This document shows, in pieces, positions 16,067-25,460 of a stretch of DNA of 29,854 bases (positions within the stretch are counted from its first letter, which is position 1; every line of letters begins with the position of its first letter). Position numbers and translations under genes: made by a program. Source of the DNA: CAYTID01 sp964437735 (lineage in GTDB: Bacteria > Bacteroidota > Ignavibacteria > UBA10030 > BY39); the NCBI GenBank assembly GCA_964437735.1, contig CAYTID010000017.1:1-29854 (forward strand), in the 5' to 3' direction. Under the pieces are notes generated by a model that saw only the letters and a list, made by a program, of their open reading frames with translations, searched no databases and was not told the DNA's origin.

Positions 16067-17086
16067 TTAAAGCATCATCCAAATGCCGACTGCAAAAATA
16101 CAAGCAAAGGCAAAAGGTGTTAGAACTTTCCAAGACACATACATTAATTGATCAACTCTCATACGTGGAAGTGTCCATCTCAGCCACATTTGTACGAAAA
16201 TAAAAAACATTCCTTTACTTACAAACCAGAAAACACCCCAGATCGGACCACTCATAAAATCTCCGAACGGACTGTTCCATCCGCCGAGGAATATGGAAGC
16301 GGCAATAGCAGAGACAGCAAACATATTTGCATATTCAGCCAGAAAGAACATTGCGAATTTCATTCCTGTGTATTCAGTATGATACCCGGCGACTAATTCC
16401 GATTCAGCTTCGGGAATATCAAACGGCGTTCTGTTAACCTCGGCTAACGAAGCAACAAAGTAAATCAGGAATGCGATGAAGACAAACGGAAATTTTGCAA
16501 AGACGAACCAATTCCAGAACCATCCGCTCTGCATCCGATTTATTTCCTGAAGATTCAAGGTCCCTGCAATCATAACTACGACAAGCAGCGCCAACGCAGC
16601 AGGAATTTCGTAACTGACAATCTGAGCAGCCGATCTTATTGCGCCCAACAACGACCACTTATTATTAGATGACCACCCTGCCATCAATAGACCGACTACT
16701 ACCAGTGACGAGACTGCAATTAGATAGAATAAACCGAGATTCAGATGGCTTCCGATGTATTCACTGCTGAAAGGGATAGCAGCAAATGCGGCATAAGACC
16801 CTATAAAAACGACGAACGGTGCAAGTAAATGAAGTTTTTTATCCGCAGCAGAAGGAACAATATCTTCTTTTTGTATTAGCTTCAGGATGTCGGCAATAGT
16901 CTGCGACCAGCCATGCCAGCCACCTGTGTACATTGGTCCCAAACGGTCTTGCATGTGCGCGGATACTTTTCTCTCAAGCCACACTGCGAAGAGAGCATAA
17001 GGTATAATAAAAACCAGAGGAAGTAAAGCTATAATAATATATGCCGCAATTTCATTTCCCAAAATGTCAACTAAAAATTTTTCCAT
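16067..17086 (-). CDS. nuoH: NADH-quinone oxidoreductase subunit H
   Basis: The product has 339 residues with about eight transmembrane helices. It is the membrane subunit that forms the quinone cavity with NuoB and NuoD. Conserved loops are seen: QDRLGPMYTGGWHGWSQTIA near residues 46-65 and NRTPFDIPEAESELVAGYHT near 215-235, the latter carrying the glutamates that link the quinone site to the proton path. It follows nuoD by 7 bases. Confidence 0.96.
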   Translation of the reverse strand: MEKFLVDILGNEIAAYIIIALLPLVFIIPYALFAVWLERKVSAHMQDRLGPMYTGGWHGWSQTIADILKLIQKEDIVPSAADKKLHLLAPFVVFIGSYAAFAAIPFSSEYIGSHLNLGLFYLIAVSSLVVVGLLMAGWSSNNKWSLLGAIRSAAQIVSYEIPAALALLVVVMIAGTLNLQEINRMQSGWFWNWFVFAKFPFVFIAFLIYFVASLAEVNRTPFDIPEAESELVAGYHTEYTGMKFAMFFLAEYANMFAVSAIAASIFLGGWNSPFGDFMSGPIWGVFWFVSKGMFFIFVQMWLRWTLPRMRVDQLMYVSWKVLTPFAFACIFAVGIWMML

Positions 17087-17093
17087 TTTATTT

Positions 17094-18236
17094 CTATCTA
17101 TCTATTTCACCAAGAACTATATCTACACTACCTAATATTGCAACCATATCGGCAATCATGTATCCTTTACTAATTTCAGGAACGACAGAAAGATTAACAA
17201 AACATGAAGACCTACCTTTAACACGATATGGTGAGTTAGTTCCATCGCTGACGATATAAAATCCAAGTTCTCCACGCGGAGCTTCTGTGCGAACATAAAT
17301 TTCACCCGCATTCGGACGGATTCTTTTCGGGACTGCGGAAAAAACATCACCTTCAGGTATTTGATCCAATGCCTGCTCAATAATTTTTACACTCTCTTCC
17401 ATTTCTCTGCAACGAACCATATAACGATCCCAGCAATCACCTACGGTTCCTTTCTCACCTTTGCCAATCTGTACATCCCAATCAAACCGGTTGTAGATAC
17501 CGTACGGATCGTCTCTCCTGAGGTCCCAATCAACACCAGAACCACGAAGCATCGGACCTGACGCAGCGTAATTTATTGCAACTTCGGCGGGTAGAATGCC
17601 TACATTGGCGGTTCGCTTAATAAATATCTCATTATATGAAAGCAGGTTATTTACTTCTTTTATAGTTCCTTTAAACTGATTGCAGAATTGTCGGGTTTTG
17701 TCAACAAAATCGGATGTGATATCGTGCGACAATCCACCGATCCAGAAATAATTATACAGAAGCCGGGCGCCACAGGTTCTCTCTATTATATCAAGTATCA
17801 TCTCCCTGTCACGCATCAGAAATAAAAAGGGAGTAAATGCGCCAAGATCAAGACCGAATGTTCCGATTGCAATTATATGTGAAGAAATGCGTTGAAGTTC
17901 AGCCATAATTACACGAATGTATTCAACTCTTTCGGGTACCTGAATATTCAGCATCCGCTCCATACCCAGTACATAACTCCACTCCATCGATAATGCAGCA
18001 ACATAGTCTAATCTGTCAACGTAGGGGATAACTTGCTGATAATTCGACATCTGCTCGCAGTGTTTTTCAAAACATCTGTGCAGATATCCAATGTATGGTT
18101 TTACATCTTTGATTATTTCGCCTTCGACTGTAAGTTCTAATCTTAGCACGCCATGTGTCGACGGGTGCTGAGGACCCATCTGAACAATCATTTCTTCAGT
18201 TCGAAGTTTTCTTTCTGTTTGTATAATTTCAGTCAT
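17094..18236 (-). CDS. nuoD: NADH-quinone oxidoreductase subunit D (49-kDa type)
   Basis: The product has 380 residues, typical for an unfused NuoD. It forms the quinone-binding site with NuoB, and it descends from the large subunit of [NiFe] hydrogenases. Seen: GPQHPSTHGVLRLEL (21-35) with the histidine loop at the quinone site, YVDRLDYVAALSMEW, and the C-terminal IVLGEIDR. No nickel-binding cysteine pairs are present, as expected for complex I. It begins 3 bases after nuoC, indicating tight coupling. Confidence 0.96.
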   Translation of the reverse strand: MTEIIQTERKLRTEEMIVQMGPQHPSTHGVLRLELTVEGEIIKDVKPYIGYLHRCFEKHCEQMSNYQQVIPYVDRLDYVAALSMEWSYVLGMERMLNIQVPERVEYIRVIMAELQRISSHIIAIGTFGLDLGAFTPFLFLMRDREMILDIIERTCGARLLYNYFWIGGLSHDITSDFVDKTRQFCNQFKGTIKEVNNLLSYNEIFIKRTANVGILPAEVAINYAASGPMLRGSGVDWDLRRDDPYGIYNRFDWDVQIGKGEKGTVGDCWDRYMVRCREMEESVKIIEQALDQIPEGDVFSAVPKRIRPNAGEIYVRTEAPRGELGFYIVSDGTNSPYRVKGRSSCFVNLSVVPEISKGYMIADMVAILGSVDIVLGEIDR

Positions 18237-18239
18237 AAA

Positions 18240-18719
18240 TCAATACGGAACTTTCATTCCATGATAAAATTCTTGAACCTGATAATCTTTTCTTAAGGGA
18301 TGTCCGTCCCAATCATCGGGGCATAAAATTCGCCGCAGGTCAGGATGACCGGAAAAAACTATACCGAACATATCATATGCCTCGCGTTCATGCCAATCCG
18401 CCGTTTTCCAGACGGATTCGACCGAGGGAATGTCTGGTGATTCGGATTTTACATCTATTTTGATTGTGATCTTATGTTTATGGAGAATTGAAGCAAGATT
18501 ATATACCACTCCGAGAATTCCCTTACCATAATCCATACCGCTGAGACACATCAGATATTCGAATTGCAAATTTTCGTTATCTCTAAGGCAGTGAGCGATT
18601 TCAAGGAATCTTTCGGGTTTAACTTTAATAAACGGTTGGAGGACACCTTCAGATTTTGATTCGATAATCTCATCCGGAAATTGGTCTGTGACAGTTTTTA
18701 TTATTTCTGCTGCGGTCAT
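18240..18719 (-). CDS. nuoC: NADH-quinone oxidoreductase subunit C (30-kDa type)
   Basis: The product has 159 residues. It is a peripheral-arm scaffold subunit without cofactors. The signature WHEREAYDMFGIVFSGHPDLR followed by RRILCPDDWDGHPLRKDY occupies about residues 109-147. It is a separate gene, not fused to nuoD as in enterobacteria. It follows nuoB by 4 bases and precedes nuoD by 3. Confidence 0.95.
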   Translation of the reverse strand: MTAAEIIKTVTDQFPDEIIESKSEGVLQPFIKVKPERFLEIAHCLRDNENLQFEYLMCLSGMDYGKGILGVVYNLASILHKHKITIKIDVKSESPDIPSVESVWKTADWHEREAYDMFGIVFSGHPDLRRILCPDDWDGHPLRKDYQVQEFYHGMKVPY

Positions 18720-18723
18720 TTTA

Positions 18724-19218
18724 TTACGCTGTTTTCTTTTCGATTAAGCTTGATTTTCTGATTTTTTCCTGCAATTTAAGTATTCCTTCGAGCAGGGCTT
18801 CGGGTCGCGGAGGGCAACCCGGCACATAAACATCAACCGGAATTACGCGGTCAACTCCTTTCAACACATGGTATCCGTGTTCCCAGTATGGTCCACCGCA
18901 ATTAGAACAACTCCCCATCGAAATAACATAACGTGGTTCAGCCATTTGATCATAAAGACGTTTTACTCTTTCAGCCATTTTAATAGATACGGTACCCGCA
19001 ACAATCATTATGTCTGACTGACGCGGTGTAGCACGCGGAATTACACCGAATCTGTCTAAATCGTAATGCGACGCACCGGTCGCCATCATCTCTATTGCAC
19101 AGCATGCGAGTCCGAATTGCATAAACCAAAGAGACGAGAGTCTCGACCAGTTAAGTAAATCATCTAATGTCGTGATGACTATATTTTCGTTTTCAAAACG
19201 TTTATCTAATAGTCCCAT
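18724..19218 (-). CDS. nuoB: NADH-quinone oxidoreductase subunit B (cluster N2 subunit)
   Basis: The product has 164 residues, a usual size. The four ligands of the terminal [4Fe-4S] cluster N2 are visible: the tandem C39-C40 (FGLACCAIEMM), C104 (GSCSNCGGPYWE) and C135 (PGCPPRPEALL). It passes electrons to quinone at the interface with NuoD. It lies 55 bases after nuoA. Confidence 0.96.
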   Translation of the reverse strand: MGLLDKRFENENIVITTLDDLLNWSRLSSLWFMQFGLACCAIEMMATGASHYDLDRFGVIPRATPRQSDIMIVAGTVSIKMAERVKRLYDQMAEPRYVISMGSCSNCGGPYWEHGYHVLKGVDRVIPVDVYVPGCPPRPEALLEGILKLQEKIRKSSLIEKKTA

Positions 19219-19273
19219 AATTAATTTAATCTAGTTTCAAAGAATATTAAAATTTATTATCAGATGATGGGAT

Positions 19274-19681
19274 TTATTCAACCGGATTTTTTTTCTTCTG
19301 AAACACAGGAATATATGGCTCGGGTCTATCCCATTCTAAATCTCCTTTAGCCCATACATATGCATAACCGACTAAAAGTATCATCAGGAAAATCATCATT
19401 TCGATAAGAGCAAATAAACCTAAATCCTGATAAACAAGAGCCCACGGAAACAGGAAGGCGATCTCGACCTCGAAAATTAAAAAGATGAGAGCGACAACGT
19501 AGAACCGGATATTATATTTTACCCAGGGTGACCCGACCGGGTCTTCTCCGCATTCGTATGTCGTCAACTTATCGGGGTACCATTTTTTTGGACGAATAAG
19601 CCAAGCAAATATTAAGCCGCCCGCAACAAACACGGCTGCGATAATAAAAAACAGGAGTACTCGCCCAAAATCTGTTAACAT
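19274..19681 (-). CDS. nuoA: NADH-quinone oxidoreductase subunit A
   Basis: The product has 135 residues with three transmembrane helices. The conserved loop with its cysteine is TTYECGEDPVGS (C44), followed by the helix-2 sequence YVVALIFLIFEVEIAFLFPWA. It is the first gene of the operon; GGAG lies 5 bases before the ATG, and a Bacteroidota-type promoter match lies at 19731-19761. Confidence 0.96.
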   Translation of the reverse strand: MLTDFGRVLLFFIIAAVFVAGGLIFAWLIRPKKWYPDKLTTYECGEDPVGSPWVKYNIRFYVVALIFLIFEVEIAFLFPWALVYQDLGLFALIEMMIFLMILLVGYAYVWAKGDLEWDRPEPYIPVFQKKKNPVE

Positions 19682-19730
19682 TTATGCTCCATAACAGGTG
19701 TATTTATTAAAATTTTTATATAAAACGTTA

Positions 19731-19761
19731 AAAATATATAAATTTTTATCTTTAATTGCAA
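19731..19761 (-). promoter_or_regulatory. Candidate nuo operon promoter
   Basis: The minus strand reads TTG (19761-19759), 20 bases, then TATATTTT (19738-19731), one mismatch to the Bacteroidota -7 consensus TAnnTTTG. It is 50 bases upstream of the nuoA start. Confidence 0.4.
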
Positions 19762-19783
19762 TTGAATAAAATATCATCTGATA

Positions 19784-22700
19784 CTATTTAATCAAAATCA
19801 TTTTTTTTGTTTCATTAAACATCACCGTTGAATTAGTCTGATCCACAGCCTGGATTCTGTAAAAATACAAACCACTTGTAAATTCATCCATACTAATTGC
19901 AACTTCATGATAACCGGGCTCTATTATTCCGTTAATCGGTGCAACAATTTGCTGACCAAGAGAATTAAAAATTCCGATGTTCACATGTGAACGTCTGGGA
20001 ACTCCGAATCTTATAGTAGTCGCCGGATTAAAAGGATTCGGATAATTTTGTGACAAGCTGTAATTATCGGGAACATTATTTCCTGATGTAATTCCCGTCG
20101 TAACGATCTTGAAATATCTTGATGCGCTGAAGCTGCCCCAACCGGCAATATTGTTTGCACGGATTCTCCACCAATACGGTTGGTTGTTTAAAAGATTTGT
20201 AACTGTTCTACTTGTATCAACAACGGTTGTATCCCTGAACGGAGTCGCAAATAATGAATCAGTCGATAATTCTAACCAATATCGAGAAACAGCGGGAAGC
20301 CCTTGGTTCCAAACAAATGTAACCTCATTGGTCGCCATAGTTGCAGAATCAGTGGGTGAAACGAGTATAACCTGAGCAGGTAACGGAATAATCGTTCTGA
20401 AACTGCGGATTTCTGAGTAAAGACTGGTTCCGCCAACATTCCTCGCATTAACACGCCAGAAATATTTTGTATCATTTTGCAACATCTGAATTAATTGTTT
20501 CATCGTGTCGGTGATAGACGTATCATTGAATACTACAGTTTTAAAGTTTGTATCTGCAGCGACCTGCAGCCGGTACGCATCAGCAGTTGGTTGACGGTTC
20601 CACCTGAACGTCGGAAGGACAGGTTGATTTTGTGCCGCGTTTGCGGGACTCACCAATACGGGTACTCCGGGCATCGCGATAGAAGTTGTAAAATTCCATT
20701 TCTCAGAGAACGGACTTGTACCACCTGCATTCTTAGCATTAACTCTCCAAAAATATTTAGTTTCAGCAGCAAGTGGGCCAATCAGTTTAGATGTTGTTGT
20801 AAGATTTGAGTCAACGATAGTTAAAGTTAAAAATGAGGAATCGGTAGAAACTTCAAGCCGATATGATGTTGCTCCTATAGCAAAACTCCACTGCAGTGTA
20901 AGATTTACCATTTGGTTAATCGAATTGTTAACGGGTGAAATTAATGGCGGAGTAGCTGGTGCGGGCGGTACAGTTGTAAAGTTCCATACTGCTGACCACC
21001 CACTCTTTCCTTCATTACCTGTTGCACTTAATCTCCAATGATATTTTGTATTTGACTGTAAATTACTTACAATTCTAAATGTATCAGTAATAGTAGTATC
21101 ATTTACGACGAAACCTAAAAATACCGGGCTGGTAGAAACCTGAAGTGAATATCTAATAGCCCCATTAACAGCTCCCCATCTCAAAGCTATAGGAGTAGTT
21201 TGATTAATTGAATTATTGGCAGGAAAAACCTGAACCGGGCTAGCTATTGGTGCGATTTGAAAATTTGCATTTGAAACATCAAAAAATAAATTATCCGCGG
21301 CTTCCACTTTAACTCTGGCGAGGCTAGTGAGAATTGAAGGAGCCATAGTTGTTTCCGAGCCATCATTTGGTGTATTCTGAGCGAGTATTATCGGGAATGT
21401 GTTTCCACCATCAGTCGATAACAGAATATTTACTCTGCTGCAACTAACGGGTGAAGTGTTTGTGTTTGCAACATTCCAAGTAACTGTTTGGGAAGTATTT
21501 GCCACCCAGACATCGCTTGAAACATTAGGAAAAGTAATTACAAACGGACCGGCGGCATTTGTTACGCTTATCGCTGGTGAGGATGCGAAACCTACTCCGC
21601 CTCCCCCCGCTTTGTTATCACGCGCTGTTAAACGGAAATTTAATGTACGTGTATATGTTGGAAGAATTTCTCCCATTGTCTGGGTATTGTTCAGAACGTC
21701 CGTAATTTTAGGAAATACGCGTGTAGGAGTTGCTGCCGGATTGAAACTTCTGAAAATCGGAGCGTTCCCAACTGGTGAATTCGGTGCGCCGGCAGAACCG
21801 AGATCCCATTGTTCCCAGCAATATGTAAGGGCATCGTTATCCGGATCTGAAGCGCTTCCGGTTAACACAAATGGTGTCGAGATCGGAATTGTTTTAGTTC
21901 CGATAGCAATTGTAACATCGGGAGTATTATTTCCGGTCGGGGTAACAACTGCACAACCTGCACCGGATCCTGTAGTAATAAAACTCATTATTTCGTTTAC
22001 ACTAACGAGATGAAAATAAGCGTCACTATTGTTCTGCAAATCCTGACCGGTACAGATACCGGCATAAGCCATTATAGTCGACCCGCTTCCCGGTTCGTAT
22101 GCGGTCGATGCGTTACGGTTAGCACCTGAACAACTTCCGGTGCTTCCGTTAAAAGTATGATTTGCTCTGAATTGGTGTCCTATTTCATGAGCCACATAAT
22201 CAATATAAAACGGATCACCCGTCGGAGAAGGTAAACCTGTGACTCCCCTTGCTTTCTGACCATTAACACATACCACACCTAAACCGGCAACTCCGCCACC
22301 CCCCGTACTGAATACATGCCCGATGTCATAGTTCGCACTACCTATACGGGCATCGCAGGTTGTTTGGTTTTGCCCTAACATCGTTGAACCACTTGAATTT
22401 GTGTAGGGATCGGTTGATGCGTTAGTAAAAACCAACGTATCATTATTGGCAACCAAAATCATACGTGCAGCAACTTCTTTTTCGTAAACACCTACAACAC
22501 GATTAACTGCTGTAACAATAGCTGCCATGCCGCTTGCAACTGTTCCCCCATGAAAAGCAGTATATTCACCGGTAGCCGCGCATGCCAGACGGTAAGTTCT
22601 CAATTGAACAGGCGCCGATATTTTTTGTCCTTCATTATATAAATTTAAATTCTCTTTTTTCTCATTGTCTCCTGACTCTTCAGGACAATTATACTCCATA

Positions 22701-23227
22701 CGTTGTGAATTTTCGAGATAATAATCGCGCTTATAGTAACTGATATAATACTCATTATTTCCACGGCTATAAGGATCAATAAAAATAGTTCCATTAGACG
22801 TAAAAATCATTGCATGAAATCCGGCAGGAGTAATATCAAATCTGCCGCTCGATGAAATATTATCGATCCCTTTACCGATAAAAGTTCTTATCTCGGGATA
22901 TTTAGCTGAAAGCTCCGGAGCCATAACGGGAGATTCAAAAATATAAAATCTTTCAAATGACCCATCAGGAAGAGGTATCGACAATTCAGTTTTTATATTT
23001 TCTGCGAAAGGCGAGTTTTCCATTGGCATTATATTTAAAATATTGTTAAAAACGCCCAGGTTTAGGGCAACAGTCCTGTAAGCAGCAGGAACAATAAGCC
23101 GCTCACCTTTTTCAGTAATTAAATTTTCGGATACATCGCTCCAAATGTTTGTGTGTTGAGAGAATACCATTGAATTAAACGATAAACCGACAATAACAAA
23201 CATAAAAATAGATCGAAAGAATCTCAT
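19784..23227 (-). CDS. Secreted M12B-like metalloprotease with Fn3-like repeats and type IX sorting domain
   Basis: The product has 1147 residues. A signal peptide (about 1-24) is followed by a propeptide-like region. The metzincin zinc motif HEIGHQFRANH (H347, H351, H357; catalytic E348) and a methionine-turn candidate (STIMAYAGIC, about residue 381) mark a reprolysin-type domain. Next come a segment beginning FVITFPNVSSDVW, commonly found with such proteases, four Fn3-like repeats of about 95 residues (about 660-1043, each with KYFWRVNA-like strands), and a type A sorting tail (LSQNYPNPFNPAT ... SGLYFYRI). Inference: an extracellular or surface zinc protease exported by the type IX route; the substrate is unknown. 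GGAG lies 5 bases before the ATG and a promoter match lies at 23286-23316, so it is probably transcribed alone. Confidence 0.88.
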   Translation of the reverse strand: MRFFRSIFMFVIVGLSFNSMVFSQHTNIWSDVSENLITEKGERLIVPAAYRTVALNLGVFNNILNIMPMENSPFAENIKTELSIPLPDGSFERFYIFESPVMAPELSAKYPEIRTFIGKGIDNISSSGRFDITPAGFHAMIFTSNGTIFIDPYSRGNNEYYISYYKRDYYLENSQRMEYNCPEESGDNEKKENLNLYNEGQKISAPVQLRTYRLACAATGEYTAFHGGTVASGMAAIVTAVNRVVGVYEKEVAARMILVANNDTLVFTNASTDPYTNSSGSTMLGQNQTTCDARIGSANYDIGHVFSTGGGGVAGLGVVCVNGQKARGVTGLPSPTGDPFYIDYVAHEIGHQFRANHTFNGSTGSCSGANRNASTAYEPGSGSTIMAYAGICTGQDLQNNSDAYFHLVSVNEIMSFITTGSGAGCAVVTPTGNNTPDVTIAIGTKTIPISTPFVLTGSASDPDNDALTYCWEQWDLGSAGAPNSPVGNAPIFRSFNPAATPTRVFPKITDVLNNTQTMGEILPTYTRTLNFRLTARDNKAGGGGVGFASSPAISVTNAAGPFVITFPNVSSDVWVANTSQTVTWNVANTNTSPVSCSRVNILLSTDGGNTFPIILAQNTPNDGSETTMAPSILTSLARVKVEAADNLFFDVSNANFQIAPIASPVQVFPANNSINQTTPIALRWGAVNGAIRYSLQVSTSPVFLGFVVNDTTITDTFRIVSNLQSNTKYHWRLSATGNEGKSGWSAVWNFTTVPPAPATPPLISPVNNSINQMVNLTLQWSFAIGATSYRLEVSTDSSFLTLTIVDSNLTTTSKLIGPLAAETKYFWRVNAKNAGGTSPFSEKWNFTTSIAMPGVPVLVSPANAAQNQPVLPTFRWNRQPTADAYRLQVAADTNFKTVVFNDTSITDTMKQLIQMLQNDTKYFWRVNARNVGGTSLYSEIRSFRTIIPLPAQVILVSPTDSATMATNEVTFVWNQGLPAVSRYWLELSTDSLFATPFRDTTVVDTSRTVTNLLNNQPYWWRIRANNIAGWGSFSASRYFKIVTTGITSGNNVPDNYSLSQNYPNPFNPATTIRFGVPRRSHVNIGIFNSLGQQIVAPINGIIEPGYHEVAISMDEFTSGLYFYRIQAVDQTNSTVMFNETKKMILIK

Positions 23228-23285
23228 ATAAACTCCATAATAATAAATTGATAAATCAGGTAAAATTGTGATTTTTTTAAACAGA

Positions 23286-23316
23286 GAAATATATATAAAC
23301 TAATGTTTAATAACAA
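23286..23316 (-). promoter_or_regulatory. Candidate promoter of the metalloprotease gene
   Basis: The minus strand reads TTG (23316-23314), 20 bases, then TATATTTC (23293-23286), one mismatch to TAnnTTTG. It lies 59 bases before the start codon, within the 114-base gap after the adenosyltransferase gene. Confidence 0.4.
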
Positions 23317-23341
23317 ACAAGACGTACAAATTAAAGCCTGT

Positions 23342-23893
23342 TCAGGTGCGACTTACCCATACCGTATCTCCCTTTTTTTCGAGAGTATTCACCCATCTTG
23401 CTAAAACAAACAAAAAATCGGATAACCTGTTTAGGTAAATCAAAACAAATTTATTTACTTTTTCCTTTTTTGACAGACGTACTGCCATTCTTTCAATTCG
23501 TCGGCAAATCGCTCTCGCAAAGTGGACGTATGAAGCAAGTAATACACCCCCAGGGATAATAAAATTTTTAATTGGATTCATGTCAGCTTCCATCTTATCG
23601 ATTAATTTTTCGAGATTAATGATTTCTGCTTCCCCAATCCGGAAAATATTTTTTTTAGATTTGTTTGAATAAGGCGAAGCCAAATCTGAACCCAATGTAA
23701 ATAATTGTTTCTGAACATTTAATAAAACATCATCAACGAAATGATTAGTATTCATACACCTTGCGATTCCTAGTATTGAGTTAAGTTCGTCGACTGTTCC
23801 ATAGGTTTCAATACGCAAGATATCTTTGGATACTCTCTTACCGCCAAATAAGGATGTTTCACCTTTGTCGCCGGTCTTCGTATATATTTTCAT
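23342..23893 (-). CDS. PduO-type ATP:cob(I)alamin adenosyltransferase
   Basis: The product has 183 residues, the usual size. It transfers the adenosyl group of ATP to cob(I)alamin, making adenosylcobalamin. Seen: the N-terminal ATP-binding signature YTKTGDKGETSLFGGKRVSK (residues 4-23), YGTVDELNSILG, FIIPGG and the conserved ARAICRRIERMAV stretch. The start overlaps the M20 peptidase stop by 4 bases, so the two are translationally coupled. No B12-dependent enzyme lies nearby, so the pathway served (ribonucleotide reductase, mutase or other) cannot be read from this context. Confidence 0.9.
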   Translation of the reverse strand: MKIYTKTGDKGETSLFGGKRVSKDILRIETYGTVDELNSILGIARCMNTNHFVDDVLLNVQKQLFTLGSDLASPYSNKSKKNIFRIGEAEIINLEKLIDKMEADMNPIKNFIIPGGVLLASYVHFARAICRRIERMAVRLSKKEKVNKFVLIYLNRLSDFLFVLARWVNTLEKKGDTVWVSRT

Positions 23894-25266
23894 TTTTTCA
23901 AGTAGTTTGGTAATTCATTAAAAAGATATGCAACAGTTCTGATACCGCCAAAAAAATTATCGAGATTTAGAAACTCGTTCGGTGCATGTGCGTTTTCATC
24001 CGGCAAACCAAAACCAAGTAACACAGTATCAAGTTCGAGAATTTCTTTAAAGTCAACAACAATTGGAATCGATCCCCCTTCTCTTTGATATAATGGTTTC
24101 TTTTTAAATCCTTTCTCGAGAGCTGCGACTGCTGCTTTCACGCCGGGACTATCAATTGGTGTGATTGCTGCTTCCCCGCCGTGCAAATTTTGTACGGTTA
24201 CACTGACAGTCTTTGGTGTGATTTTTTCTATATGTTTTTGAAATAGCTTTGCAATTTTATCAGACCTTTGGTCGGGAACGAGCCGCATTGAAATTTTTGC
24301 TGAGGCTTTTGACGGTAAAACTGTTTTGGCGCCTTCGCCTGTAAATCCGCCCCATATTCCGTTACACTCGAGTGTTGGACGCGCCCATAAACGTTCAAGC
24401 GTTGTGAAACCTTTCTCGCCATACAACGCTTTTAGTCCTAAATTTTTTGCATACTTTTTATCACTCCAAGGAAGTTTCTTAAAAGCCTTCCTCTCTTCTT
24501 TTGTTAATTTCCTTACATCTTTATAGAATCCCGGAATAGTTATTCTGCCATGCTTGTCGTGGAGCGACGCTACAATTTCAGTTAACGCTTGAATAGGATT
24601 ATGAACCGAACCTCCGAATGAACCCGAATGAAGATCACCATTCGGACCTACAAGATCAATTTGCATATAAGATAAACCACGCAGTCCGTAACAAATTGAG
24701 GGAATTCCCTTAGCGAACATTGAAGAATCGGATACAACGATAAAATCGGCTTTTAGTAAATCTTTCTTTTCTTTTAAAAATTTTGGAAGATTTTTACTTC
24801 CTACTTCTTCTTCCCCTTCGATCATCATTTTAATATTAACGGGTAAGCTACCTGTATTTTTCATATATGCTTCGACCGCTTTGAAGTGTATAAAAACTTG
24901 CCCTTTATCGTCGGCTGTACCTCTTCCATACAGATTTTCACCTCGAACAGTGGCTTCGAAGGGAGGTGATTCCCATAGATCGACCGGGTCGACCGGTTGA
25001 ACATCATAATGCCCATATATTAAAATTGTCGGCTTGCCCGGCATACCGAGCCAGTCTGCGTATACAACCGGATGACCTTCGGTGGGAAATATTTGTACAT
25101 TCTGCATACCTATCGATTTCAAGTGTTCGCCTACCCAATTCGCACACCGGGCAACTTCATTCTTATTCTCCTCACCTGTACTTATACTGGGAATTGCAAT
25201 AAAATCTCTTAATTCATTCAAATAAGTTTGTTTATTTTGTTCAATAAATTTTATAATTTGTTCCAT
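23890..25266 (-). CDS. M20-family dipeptidase (zinc metallopeptidase)
   Basis: The product has 458 residues, matching the cytosolic carnosinase-like dipeptidases. The di-zinc site is recognisable: H86 and D88 (GHYDVQPVD), bridging D119 (GRGTADDKG), catalytic and ligand glutamates at 153-154 (EGEEEVGS), D180 (VVSDS) and a C-terminal histidine in ENAHAPNE. An inserted dimerisation domain covers about residues 195-350. It probably hydrolyses short peptides in the cytoplasm; no signal peptide is seen. It is the first gene of a two-gene unit with the cobalamin adenosyltransferase and has a good promoter match at 25311-25341. Confidence 0.9.
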   Translation of the reverse strand: MEQIIKFIEQNKQTYLNELRDFIAIPSISTGEENKNEVARCANWVGEHLKSIGMQNVQIFPTEGHPVVYADWLGMPGKPTILIYGHYDVQPVDPVDLWESPPFEATVRGENLYGRGTADDKGQVFIHFKAVEAYMKNTGSLPVNIKMMIEGEEEVGSKNLPKFLKEKKDLLKADFIVVSDSSMFAKGIPSICYGLRGLSYMQIDLVGPNGDLHSGSFGGSVHNPIQALTEIVASLHDKHGRITIPGFYKDVRKLTKEERKAFKKLPWSDKKYAKNLGLKALYGEKGFTTLERLWARPTLECNGIWGGFTGEGAKTVLPSKASAKISMRLVPDQRSDKIAKLFQKHIEKITPKTVSVTVQNLHGGEAAITPIDSPGVKAAVAALEKGFKKKPLYQREGGSIPIVVDFKEILELDTVLLGFGLPDENAHAPNEFLNLDNFFGGIRTVAYLFNELPNYLKK

Positions 25267-25310
25267 AACTCTTTCCGATTTTTATGATTGTTGTGTCATT
25301 TCTATTCTCT

Positions 25311-25341
25311 CAAATATAAGAAACGACTCCTGTCTTTGCAA
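25311..25341 (-). promoter_or_regulatory. Promoter of the M20 peptidase gene pair
   Basis: The minus strand reads TTG (25341-25339), 20 bases, then TATATTTG (25318-25311), a full match to the Bacteroidota TTG/TAnnTTTG consensus. It lies 45 bases upstream of the peptidase start. Confidence 0.55.
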
Positions 25342-25395
25342 CCAAAACAGAAATTTATAATGTATTTAAACAAAAATTGACGCAATTTAATAAAA

Positions 25396-25426
25396 TTGCA
25401 TCTGGCTCGATTGTTGATTATCTTTA
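25396..25426 (+). promoter_or_regulatory. Candidate promoter of the heme gene cluster
   Basis: TTG (25396-25398), 20 bases, then TATCTTTA (25419-25426), one mismatch to TAnnTTTG. It is 34 bases before the first ATG, back to back with the divergent peptidase promoter. Confidence 0.4.
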
Positions 25427-25460
25427 AATAAATTTTTAAAAATCCGTATATAGAACGAAA

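Noticed and set aside
19772..19783. Inverted repeat TATCA/TGATA after the metalloprotease gene as a terminator
   Set aside because: The 5-base AT-rich arms with a 2-base loop are too weak and no clear T-run follows.
21399..22013. 204-codon frame on the plus strand
   Set aside because: It lies wholly antisense to the metalloprotease gene, whose catalytic and repeat domains are clear, and has no identifiable domain.
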